A stretch of DNA of 64,000 nucleotides. Source: Streptomyces sp. AC555_RSS877 (GTDB lineage Bacteria; Actinomycetota; Actinomycetes; Streptomycetales; Streptomycetaceae). The stretch is from assembly GCF_019049245.1 (NCBI RefSeq), contig NZ_JAGMUK010000030.1, positions 124,001 through 188,000 of the forward strand, read 5' to 3'. The notes under the pieces were generated by a model. It had not been told where the DNA came from. It was given only the letters and a program-made list of their open reading frames with translations, and did no database searches. Every line of letters starts with the position of its first letter. Position 1 is the first letter of the stretch. The position numbers and the translations under genes were made by a program. Shown piece after piece: positions 56,933 to 64,000 of the stretch.

Positions 56933-58597
56933 GTGACAACGATCACCCCCGATTCCGGCAACCAGGGCACCCCCGGGCCCTCGCTTCGCTCCGAAGCGGG
57001 TGCGCCCGGTACGCTCACCGCCGTGCCACACGCCGATCAGTCCCAAACCACCCAGAAGGGCGCACCCGTGACATATCCGGGGCCGCCCAGGCCGGTCCGG
57101 ATCTCCGCCACACCCCTCGCGGAGCTCGCCGATCAGCTGGGTGCCGTGCAGCCGAAGACCCCGGGCGGCACGGCCGGAGTCTCGGGCATCACCCACGACT
57201 CCCGCGCCGTCCGCCCCGGCGACCTGTACGCCGCCCTCCCGGGCGCCCGCCTGCACGGCGCCGACTTCGTCACCCAGGCCGCGGGCCTCGGCGCGGTCGC
57301 CGTGCTGACCGACCCGGCGGGCGCCGAGCGGGCCGCCGCCACCGGGCTCCCGGTGCTGGTCGTCGACGACCCGCGGGCGGAGATGGGCGAACTGGCGGCC
57401 ACGATCTACGGCCACCCGGGCCCCGATCTGCTCCAGATCGGCATCACCGGCACCTCCGGCAAGACCACCACCGCCTACCTCGTCGAGGGCGGCCTGAAGA
57501 CGGCCAAGTCCACCGGCCTGATCGGCACGGTGGAGATGCGCATCGGCGACGAGCGCATCAAGTCCGAGCGCACCACTCCGGAAGCCACCGACCTCCAGGC
57601 CCTGTTCGCGGTCATGCGCGAGCGCGGGGTCGAAGCGGTCGCCATGGAGGTCTCCAGCCACGCCCTGGTGCTCGGCCGGGTCGACGCCTGCGTCTTCGAC
57701 ATCGCCGTCTTCACCAACCTGAGCCCGGAACACATGGAGTTCCACTCCGACATGGAGGACTACTTCCAGGCCAAGGCCCAGCTGTTCACGCAAAAACGCA
57801 GCAGGCTCGGCGTCGTCAACCTCGACGACGAGTACGGGCGCAGGCTGGCCAAGGAGGCCACCGTCCCGGTCGTCACCTTCTCCGCCGAGGGCCACCCGGA
57901 CGCCGACTGGCGCGCCGAGGACGTCCAAGTCGGTCCCACCGACTCGACGTTCACCGTGATCGGCCCGGAGCGGGAGCGGATCACGGCCAGGTCGCCGCTG
58001 GCCGGAACCTTCAACGTGGCGAACACCCTCGCCGCGATCGTCGCCCTTGCCGCCGCCGGCCTCGACCCGCAGGCCGCGGCCGACGGGATCGCCGCCGTGC
58101 CCGGCGTGCCGGGCCGACTGGAGCGCGTGGACGCCGGACAGCCGTACCTCGCGGTCGTCGACTACGCCCACAAGACGGACGCCGTCGAATCGGTGCTGCG
58201 CGCGCTGCGCAAGGTCACCGAGGGCCGGCTGCACATCGTGCTCGGCTGCGGCGGCGACCGGGACAAGACCAAGCGGATGCCGATGGGCGCCGCCGCCGCC
58301 CGGCTCGCCGACACCGCCGTACTGACCTCCGACAATCCCCGTTCCGAGGACCCCCTCGCGATCCTCGCGACCATGCTCCAGGGCGCGGCGTCCGTACCGG
58401 CACACGAGCGCGGCGAGGTCCAGGTCTTCGAGGACCGGGCCGCCGCGATCTCCGCCGCCGTGTCCCGGGCACGGCCCGGCGACACGGTGCTGGTCGCGGG
58501 CAAGGGCCACGAACAGGGCCAGGACATCGCCGGGGTGGTCCGTCCCTTCGACGACCGCCAGGTGCTTCGCGAAGCTATCCAGAAGACCCAGGGATGA
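56933..58597 (+). CDS. murE: UDP-MurNAc-tripeptide synthetase MurE (diaminopimelate ligase)
   Basis: This cytosolic Mur ligase adds diaminopimelate to UDP-MurNAc-Ala-Glu using ATP. Landmarks are GITHDSRAVRPGDLYAAL (UDP-substrate domain), ITGTSGKTTTAYLVE (P-loop), MEVSSHALVLGRVD, FTNLSPEHMEFH and LTSDNPRSEDP, the DNPR motif for diaminopimelate. From GTG 56933 (AGGA 8 nt upstream) the product has 554 residues, with about 45 extra disordered N-terminal residues. GTG 57068, preceded by AGAAGGG, would give 509, nearer the family's usual length. The 38-nt gap after ftsI and 4 nt before murF show operon membership. Confidence 0.93.
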   Translation: MTTITPDSGNQGTPGPSLRSEAGAPGTLTAVPHADQSQTTQKGAPVTYPGPPRPVRISATPLAELADQLGAVQPKTPGGTAGVSGITHDSRAVRPGDLYAALPGARLHGADFVTQAAGLGAVAVLTDPAGAERAAATGLPVLVVDDPRAEMGELAATIYGHPGPDLLQIGITGTSGKTTTAYLVEGGLKTAKSTGLIGTVEMRIGDERIKSERTTPEATDLQALFAVMRERGVEAVAMEVSSHALVLGRVDACVFDIAVFTNLSPEHMEFHSDMEDYFQAKAQLFTQKRSRLGVVNLDDEYGRRLAKEATVPVVTFSAEGHPDADWRAEDVQVGPTDSTFTVIGPERERITARSPLAGTFNVANTLAAIVALAAAGLDPQAAADGIAAVPGVPGRLERVDAGQPYLAVVDYAHKTDAVESVLRALRKVTEGRLHIVLGCGGDRDKTKRMPMGAAAARLADTAVLTSDNPRSEDPLAILATMLQGAASVPAHERGEVQVFEDRAAAISAAVSRARPGDTVLVAGKGHEQGQDIAGVVRPFDDRQVLREAIQKTQG

Positions 58598-58601
58598 ACT
58601 T

Positions 58602-60008
58602 GTGATCGCCCTTTCTCTCGCCGAGATCGCCTCAGTCGTCGGCGGGCAGACGCACGACATACCGGATCCGTCCGTGCAGGTCACCGGACCGGTCGTCCGG
58701 GACTCCCGCGAGGCCGGGCCCGGCACCCTCTTCGTCGCCTTCGTCGGCGAGCGGGTGGACGGCCACGACTTCGCACAGGCGGTCGTCGAAGCGGGCGCGG
58801 TGGCCGTACTGGCGTCGCGCCCCGTCGGCGTGCCCGCGATCGTCGTGGAGGACGTCCAGACGGCTCTCGGCGCCCTCGCGCGTCATGTCGTACGACGGCT
58901 CGGCGCGACCCTCGTCGCCCTCACCGGCTCCGCCGGCAAGACCAGCACCAAGGACCTGATCGCCCAGGTGCTCCGGCACAAGGCGCCGACGGTGTTCACG
59001 CCCGGCTCGCTCAACAACGAGATCGGGCTGCCGCTGACCGCGCTCACCGCCACCGAGGAGACGAAGTTCCTCGTGCTGGAGATGGGCGCCCGCGGCATCG
59101 GCCACATCCGCTACCTCGCCGACCTGACGCCGCCGAGGATCGGCCTCGTCCTCAACGTCGGGACCGCCCACATCGGCGAGTTCGGCGGCCGGGAGCAGAT
59201 CGCGCAGGCCAAGGGCGAACTCGTGGAGGCCCTTCCGGAAGACGGTACGGCGGTCCTCAACGCCGACGATCCCCTGGTACGGGCCATGGCGTCCCGTACC
59301 AAGGCGAAGGTGATCCTTTTCGGAGAGTCCGGCGAAGCGGACGTACGCGCCGAGAACGTGAGACTCACGGACAGCGGACAGCCCGCCTTCCTGCTTCACA
59401 CACCCTCCGGTGCAAGTGAAGTGACCATGCGCCTGTACGGTGAGCACCACGTGTCGAACGCGCTCGCCGCGGCCGCCGTCGCCCACGAACTGGGCATGTC
59501 CGCGGAAGAGATCGCCACCGCACTCTCCGAGGCGGGCTCCCTCTCCCGCTGGCGTATGGAGGTCACCGAGCGCCCGGACGGCGTGACGGTCGTCAACGAC
59601 GCCTACAACGCGAACCCCGAGTCCATGCGAGCCGCTTTGCGCGCGCTCGCGGCCATGGGCCGGGGGCGGCGGACCTGGGCGGTGCTCGGCAAGATGGCCG
59701 AGCTCGGGGACGAGGCGCTCGCCGAGCACGACGCGGTCGGACGGCTCGCCGTCCGGCTCAATGTCGGCAAGCTCGTCGCGGTCGGGGGCAGGGAAGCGTC
59801 CTGGCTGCAACTGGGCGCATATAACGAGGGTTCGTGGGGTGAGGAGTCGGTGCACGTGTCCGACGCACAGGCGGCGGTCGACCTGTTGCGCAGCGAGTTG
59901 CGCCCGGGAGACGTCGTACTCGTGAAGGCGTCCCGGTCGGTCGGGCTCGAGAGCGTGGCACAGGCGCTGCTCGCGACCGGCGCCGAGGGTGAGGTCGCCG
60001 CCCGATGA
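58602..60008 (+). CDS. murF: UDP-MurNAc-tripeptide:D-Ala-D-Ala ligase MurF
   Basis: This 468-residue cytosolic ligase adds D-Ala-D-Ala to UDP-MurNAc-tripeptide, completing the pentapeptide. Motifs are VVRDSREAGPGTLFVAFVGE (N-terminal domain), LTGSAGKTSTKDL (P-loop), NNEIGLPLTAL, LEMGARGIGHI and VVNDAYNANPESMRAAL. The start GTG is 4 nt after the murE stop. Its own stop overlaps the mraY ATG (ATGA). Length and order are standard. Confidence 0.96.
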   Translation: MIALSLAEIASVVGGQTHDIPDPSVQVTGPVVRDSREAGPGTLFVAFVGERVDGHDFAQAVVEAGAVAVLASRPVGVPAIVVEDVQTALGALARHVVRRLGATLVALTGSAGKTSTKDLIAQVLRHKAPTVFTPGSLNNEIGLPLTALTATEETKFLVLEMGARGIGHIRYLADLTPPRIGLVLNVGTAHIGEFGGREQIAQAKGELVEALPEDGTAVLNADDPLVRAMASRTKAKVILFGESGEADVRAENVRLTDSGQPAFLLHTPSGASEVTMRLYGEHHVSNALAAAAVAHELGMSAEEIATALSEAGSLSRWRMEVTERPDGVTVVNDAYNANPESMRAALRALAAMGRGRRTWAVLGKMAELGDEALAEHDAVGRLAVRLNVGKLVAVGGREASWLQLGAYNEGSWGEESVHVSDAQAAVDLLRSELRPGDVVLVKASRSVGLESVAQALLATGAEGEVAAR

Positions 60009-61078
60009 TGAATCAGATCCTGTTCGCGGGCGTCATCGGCCTGTTCCTGACGCTGGTGGGCACGCCGCTGCTGATCAAGCTGCTGGCCCGCAAGGGCTAC
60101 GGCCAGTACATCCGCGACGACGGCCCGCGCACGCACGGCAGCAAGCGCGGTACGCCCACCATGGGCGGTATCGCCTTCATCCTGGCGACGGTCGCCGCGT
60201 ACTTCCTGTCCAAGGTGATCACGGGCAAGCCGCCCACGTACTCCGGCCTGCTGGTGCTGGGCCTGATGTGCGGCATGGGTCTGGTCGGCTTCCTCGATGA
60301 CTACATCAAGATCGTCAAGCGGCGTTCGCTCGGTCTGCGTGCCAAGGCGAAGATGGCAGGCCAGCTGATCGTCGGCATCACCTTCGCGGTGCTCTCGCTG
60401 CAGTTCTCCGACTCGCGCGGCAACACCCCGGCCTCGACGAAGCTGTCGTTCATCACGGACTTCGGCTGGACGATCGGCCCGGTGCTGTTCGTCGTCTGGG
60501 CGCTGTTCATGATCCTCGCGATGTCGAACGGCGTGAACCTGACGGACGGTCTGGACGGCCTCGCCACCGGCGCCTCCGTCCTCGTCTTCGGCGCCTACAC
60601 GTTCATCGGCGTCTGGCAGTTCCAGGAGTCCTGCGCCAACGGCGAGACGCTGACCAACCCCAGCGCCTGTTACGAGGTGCGCGATCCGTTGGACCTCGCG
60701 GTCATCGCCTCCGCGCTGATGGGCGCCTGCCTCGGCTTCCTGTGGTGGAACACCTCGCCGGCCAAGATCTTCATGGGCGACACCGGCTCCCTGGCGCTCG
60801 GCGGCGTGCTCGCGGGTCTGGCGATCTGCTCCCGCACCGAGCTGCTGATCGCTCTCCTCGGCGGCCTGTTCGTCCTGATCACCATGTCGGTGGTCATCCA
60901 GGTCGGCTCCTTCAAGCTCACCGGCAAGCGCGTCTTCCGCATGGCGCCACTCCAGCACCACTTCGAACTCAAGGGGTGGTCCGAAGTCCTTGTGGTGGTC
61001 CGCTTCTGGATCATCCAGGGCATCTGTGTGATCGTCGGCCTGGGCCTGTTCTACGCGGGATGGGCGGCGGACAAGTGA
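60005..61078 (+). CDS. mraY: Phospho-MurNAc-pentapeptide translocase MraY
   Basis: This is a 357-residue polytopic membrane enzyme making lipid I from UDP-MurNAc-pentapeptide and undecaprenyl phosphate. Ten transmembrane segments are visible. Landmarks are RDDGPRTHGSKRGTPTMGG, FLDDYIKI (the catalytic Asp pair), SNGVNLTDGLDGLA and FMGDTGSLALGG, then MAPLQHHFELKGW near the C-terminus, which carries the conserved His cluster. ATG 60005 overlaps the murF stop; ATG 60008 is one codon later. GTGA links it to murD. Confidence 0.97.
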   Translation: MMNQILFAGVIGLFLTLVGTPLLIKLLARKGYGQYIRDDGPRTHGSKRGTPTMGGIAFILATVAAYFLSKVITGKPPTYSGLLVLGLMCGMGLVGFLDDYIKIVKRRSLGLRAKAKMAGQLIVGITFAVLSLQFSDSRGNTPASTKLSFITDFGWTIGPVLFVVWALFMILAMSNGVNLTDGLDGLATGASVLVFGAYTFIGVWQFQESCANGETLTNPSACYEVRDPLDLAVIASALMGACLGFLWWNTSPAKIFMGDTGSLALGGVLAGLAICSRTELLIALLGGLFVLITMSVVIQVGSFKLTGKRVFRMAPLQHHFELKGWSEVLVVVRFWIIQGICVIVGLGLFYAGWAADK

Positions 61079-62478
61079 CCGACTGGCAGGGCAAGCGCGT
61101 CACCGTCGCCGGGCTCGGTGTCTCCGGCATCCCGGCCGCCAAGGTGCTGCACGAACGCGGTGCTCTCGTCACCGTCGTCAACGACGGCGACGACGAGCGG
61201 GCCCGTGCCCAGGCGGCCGAACTGGAGGCGCTCGGCATCACCGTGCGCCTCGGCGACGGCGCGACCCTGCCCGACGGCACCGAGCTCATCGTCACGGCCC
61301 CCGGCTGGAAGCCGGACAAGCCGCTGTTCGCGGCGGCACGCGCGGCCGGCGTGCCGGTCTGGGGCGACGTCGAACTCGCCTGGCGGCTGCGCGGACCCGA
61401 CGCCGCGCCCTGGCTCGCCGTCACCGGCACCAACGGCAAGACCACGACCGTCCAGATGCTCGCCTCCATCCTGAAGGCGGCGGGCCTGCGCACGGCAGCG
61501 GTCGGCAACATCGGCGTCTCGCTGCTGGACGCGGTCCTCGGCGAGGAACGGTACGACGTCCTCGCGGTGGAGCTGTCGAGCTACCAGCTCCACTGGGCGC
61601 CCTCGCTGCGGGCCCACTCGGCCGTCGTCCTCAACCTCGCCCCGGACCATCTCGACTGGCACGGCTCCATGGAGGCGTACGCCGCCGACAAGGGCCGCAT
61701 CTACGAGGGCAACCGCGTCGCCTGCGTCTACAACCTCGCCGACAAGGCCACCGAGGACCTCGTGCGCGAGGCGGACGTCGAGGAGGGGTGCCGGGCGATC
61801 GGCTTCACCCTCGGCGCGCCCGCACCCTCCCAACTCGGCGTGGTGGACGGCATCCTGGTCGACCGTGCCTTCGTGGCGGACCGGCAGAAGAACGCCCAGG
61901 AGCTGGCGGAGGTCTCCGACGTCAACCCGCCCGCCCCGCACAACATCGCCAACGCCCTTGCGGCGGCCGCCCTGGCGCGTGCCTTCGGGGTGCCCGCGAC
62001 GGCCGTACGGGACGGCCTGAGGGCCTTCACGCCGGACGCCCACCGCATCGCGCACGTGGCCGACATCGAATCGGTCGCCTACGTGGACGACTCCAAGGCA
62101 ACCAACACCCACGCCGCGGAAGCCTCGTTGGCGGCCTACGAGTCGATCGTGTGGATCGCTGGCGGCCTCGCGAAGGGCGCCACCTTCGACGAGCTGGTGA
62201 CGGGGGCGGCGAAGCGGCTGCGCGGCGTCGTCCTCATCGGCGCGGACCGCGCCCTGATCCGCGAAGCCCTGGCGCGACACGCCCCGGAAGTACCCGTCGT
62301 GGAGCTGGACCGGACCGACACTGGGGCGATGCTCCAGGCAGTCCAGGAAGCGAAGCGGCTCGCCGCCGCGGGCGACACGGTCCTGCTGGCCCCGGCCTGT
62401 GCCTCCATGGACATGTTCACCAACTACAACCAGCGCGGTGACGCGTTCGCGGAGGCGGTTCGCGAACTCGGCGCCTGA
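61075..62478 (+). CDS. murD: UDP-MurNAc-L-alanine:D-glutamate ligase MurD
   Basis: This 467-residue cytosolic Mur ligase adds D-glutamate. VTVAGLGVSGIPAAKVL is the UDP-binding start. AVTGTNGKTTTVQMLASIL is the P-loop. GNIGVSLLD, VELSSYQLHWAPSL, NLAPDHLDWHGSMEAY and VDDSKATNTHAAEASLAAY are further family motifs. GTG 61075 overlaps the mraY stop by GTGA. ftsW follows after 67 nt with its own ribosome site. Confidence 0.97.
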   Translation: MTDWQGKRVTVAGLGVSGIPAAKVLHERGALVTVVNDGDDERARAQAAELEALGITVRLGDGATLPDGTELIVTAPGWKPDKPLFAAARAAGVPVWGDVELAWRLRGPDAAPWLAVTGTNGKTTTVQMLASILKAAGLRTAAVGNIGVSLLDAVLGEERYDVLAVELSSYQLHWAPSLRAHSAVVLNLAPDHLDWHGSMEAYAADKGRIYEGNRVACVYNLADKATEDLVREADVEEGCRAIGFTLGAPAPSQLGVVDGILVDRAFVADRQKNAQELAEVSDVNPPAPHNIANALAAAALARAFGVPATAVRDGLRAFTPDAHRIAHVADIESVAYVDDSKATNTHAAEASLAAYESIVWIAGGLAKGATFDELVTGAAKRLRGVVLIGADRALIREALARHAPEVPVVELDRTDTGAMLQAVQEAKRLAAAGDTVLLAPACASMDMFTNYNQRGDAFAEAVRELGA

Positions 62479-62545
62479 CCCGGCCGCCTGCCGGGCGGAC
62501 CTTGGGAGGGACGCGTGGGACCGTCGACGTACAGTGAGGTCTGCG

Positions 62546-63901
62546 ATGCCCGGTAGCCGTACCGGGCGGCCGCCCGTGCAGCGGCCGGTCAGACGTCCCG
62601 CCACCCCCCGGGCACCGCGCGAGAACCCGGTCCTCGGCCTGTACCTGCGCGCCCGCCGCGCCTGGGACCGGCCGCTGACCGCGTACTACCTGATCCTCGG
62701 CGGCAGTCTGCTGATCACCGTGCTCGGGCTGGTGATGGTCTACTCGGCCTCCCAGATCACCGCCCTGCAGATGTCCCTGCCGGGCTCGTACTTCTTCCGC
62801 AAGCAGCTCCTCGCGGCCGCCATCGGCGGGGTGCTGCTGCTGGTCGCCTCCCGGATGCCGGTGAAGCTGCACCGGGCGCTCGCCTATCCGATCCTCGCGG
62901 GCGCGGTCTTCCTGATGGCCCTGGTGCAGATCCCGGGGATAGGGCTGTCGGTCAACGGCAACCAGAACTGGATCTCCCTCGGCGGCTCGTTCCAGATCCA
63001 GCCCAGTGAGTTCGGCAAGCTCGCCCTCGTGCTGTGGGGTGCCGACCTGCTCGCCCGCAAGCAGGACAAGAAGCTGCTGACCCAGTGGAAGCACATGCTC
63101 GTGCCGCTCGTGCCGGTCGCCTTCATGCTGCTCGGGCTGATCATGCTCGGCGGCGACATGGGTACGGCGATCATCCTCACCGCGATCCTGTTCGGCCTGC
63201 TGTGGCTGGCGGGCGCGCCGACCCGGCTGTTCGTCGGGGTGCTGTCGATCGCCGCCACGCTCGGTGTGATCCTCATCAAGACCAGCCCCAACCGCATGGC
63301 CCGGCTGCAGTGCATCGGCGCCACCGAGCCAAAGTCCGGAGTGGCCGACTGCTGGCAGGCCGTGCACGGCATCTACGCCCTCGCATCCGGCGGACTCTTC
63401 GGTTCCGGGCTGGGGGCGAGTGTGGAAAAATGGGGCCAACTCCCGGAGGCGCACACGGACTTCATCTTCGCCGTCACCGGTGAGGAACTGGGCCTGGCGG
63501 GGACGCTGTCGGTACTCGCCCTCTTCGCGGCCCTAGGCTATGCGGGTATCCGCGTGGCCGGACGCACGGAGGACCCCTTCGTGAGGTATGCCGCGGGAGG
63601 TGTGACCACCTGGATCACCGCACAGGCGGTGATCAACATGGGTGCGGTGCTCGGTCTGCTGCCCATCGCCGGTGTCCCCCTTCCGCTGTTCTCCTACGGA
63701 GGGTCCGCCCTGCTGCCGACCATGTTCGCCATCGGGTTGCTGATCGCCTTCGCGCGTGAGGATCCCGCTGCGCGGATGGCGCTTTCGATGCGGCAACCCC
63801 GCTTTGGTAGAAAGCGGGCGGGAGGCCCTGTGCGGGGGCCTCGGAGATGGAACACGATGAGACGGCGTGCCAAGGCGGCGCGTTCGTCCGGAGAGCGGTG
63901 A
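62546..63901 (+). CDS. ftsW: Septal peptidoglycan glycosyltransferase FtsW (SEDS family)
   Basis: This is a 451-residue SEDS membrane protein with about ten transmembrane helices, polymerising lipid II at the septum with FtsI. Landmarks are VLGLVMVYSASQ, GNQNWISLGGSFQIQPSEFGKLALVLW, GGDMGTAIIL, LGASVEKWGQLPEAHTDFIFAVTGEELG (the conserved extracellular loop with the catalytic Asp region) and PLPLFSYGGSALLPTM. The C-terminal tail is strongly basic (RRWNTMRRRAKAARSS), typical of actinobacterial FtsW. ATG 62546 has GAGGT 6 nt upstream. murG begins 6 nt after the stop. Confidence 0.96.
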   Translation: MPGSRTGRPPVQRPVRRPATPRAPRENPVLGLYLRARRAWDRPLTAYYLILGGSLLITVLGLVMVYSASQITALQMSLPGSYFFRKQLLAAAIGGVLLLVASRMPVKLHRALAYPILAGAVFLMALVQIPGIGLSVNGNQNWISLGGSFQIQPSEFGKLALVLWGADLLARKQDKKLLTQWKHMLVPLVPVAFMLLGLIMLGGDMGTAIILTAILFGLLWLAGAPTRLFVGVLSIAATLGVILIKTSPNRMARLQCIGATEPKSGVADCWQAVHGIYALASGGLFGSGLGASVEKWGQLPEAHTDFIFAVTGEELGLAGTLSVLALFAALGYAGIRVAGRTEDPFVRYAAGGVTTWITAQAVINMGAVLGLLPIAGVPLPLFSYGGSALLPTMFAIGLLIAFAREDPAARMALSMRQPRFGRKRAGGPVRGPRRWNTMRRRAKAARSSGER

Positions 63902-63907
63902 ATTTCG

Positions 63908-64000
63908 GTGCATGTCGTACTCGCCGGTGGGGGGACCGCCGGCCACATCGAGCCCGCGCTCGCCCTCGCGGACGCCCTGCGCAGGCAGGACCCGACCGTG
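63908..64000 (+). CDS. murG: MurG lipid II N-acetylglucosaminyltransferase, 3' partial
   Basis: Only the first 31 codons are in the window; the frame is still open at 64000. It begins at GTG 63908 with [20 protein letters not shown], the MurG G-loop (GGGTAGH) that binds lipid I. The position 6 nt after ftsW is the conserved dcw order. No strong ribosome site is visible (GGAGAG is 12 nt away), so translational coupling to ftsW is likely. Confidence 0.93.
   Translation, partial: MHVVLAGGGTAGHIEPALALADALRRQDPTV

Overview
The window is chromosomal DNA of a Streptomyces or very close relative. GC content is very high with GC-rich third codon positions. GTG and TTG starts are frequent, and many genes appear leaderless, with a TANNNT -10 box about 7 nt before the start codon. 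Gene content and order match the conserved streptomycete core between the glkA/pfkA region and the division-cell wall (dcw) cluster. I see no prophage, insertion sequence, CRISPR array, rRNA or tRNA.

Positions 1-12.1 kb hold an NYN-domain protein (5' end cut off), two tandem secreted NlpC/P60 wall hydrolases, a lipoprotein with a zinc-peptidase signature, two glycosyltransferases (membrane GT87-like and GT4), a Tat-exported cholesterol-oxidase-like enzyme, a long-chain acyl-CoA ligase and a metallophosphoesterase. 12.2-18 kb hold an SRPBCC protein, an ArsA-like protein with a degenerate P-loop, a DUF5304-type protein, glucokinase (glkA), an EEP-family phosphoesterase, an acidic membrane protein and an esterase. 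A 192-bp terminally inverted element that looks like a minus-strand folded RNA follows the membrane-protein gene. 18-23 kb hold a PlsC acyltransferase, the MacS/MacR-like two-component system, a phosphofructokinase with pyrophosphate-type residues and a 2-hydroxyacid dehydrogenase.

23-31 kb hold a fused TrpE-TrpG-type synthase behind an 18-residue Trp leader peptide and attenuator, divergent to a class II DAHP synthase. These are followed by bacterioferritin-associated ferredoxin (iron box upstream) and bacterioferritin, a molybdopterin oxidoreductase, endonuclease IV and a PASTA Ser/Thr kinase. 31-37.6 kb are thiamine and one-carbon metabolism: a TPP riboswitch with thiO-thiS-thiG, then thiE and metF, interspersed with small conserved genes and a FAD oxidoreductase. 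37.6-46.5 kb hold a membrane protein with a Tyr/Gln/Gly-rich tail, a phytoene-desaturase-like enzyme, a DUF4126 membrane protein with a MacR-box-like palindrome upstream, a TetR regulator with a degenerate ABC/YhgE pair and a perfect 28-bp operator-like palindrome, a HEPN-type protein and a methyltransferase.

46.7-64 kb hold a DUF3040 membrane protein, a moxR-DUF58-transglutaminase operon on the minus strand, a beta-carbonic anhydrase, and the dcw cluster rsmH-ftsL-ftsI-murE-murF-mraY-murD-ftsW-murG. murG runs off the end. The dcw genes are tightly coupled by ATGA/GTGA overlaps and start from a promoter with a leader of about 210 nt. mraZ is absent.

The observations most worth follow-up are the wobble-polarised RNA-like element at 16415-16606, the MacR-box-like site at 40840-40861 in the same window as MacRS, the two P-loop proteins lacking the P-loop lysine, and the phosphate-donor residues of the phosphofructokinase.
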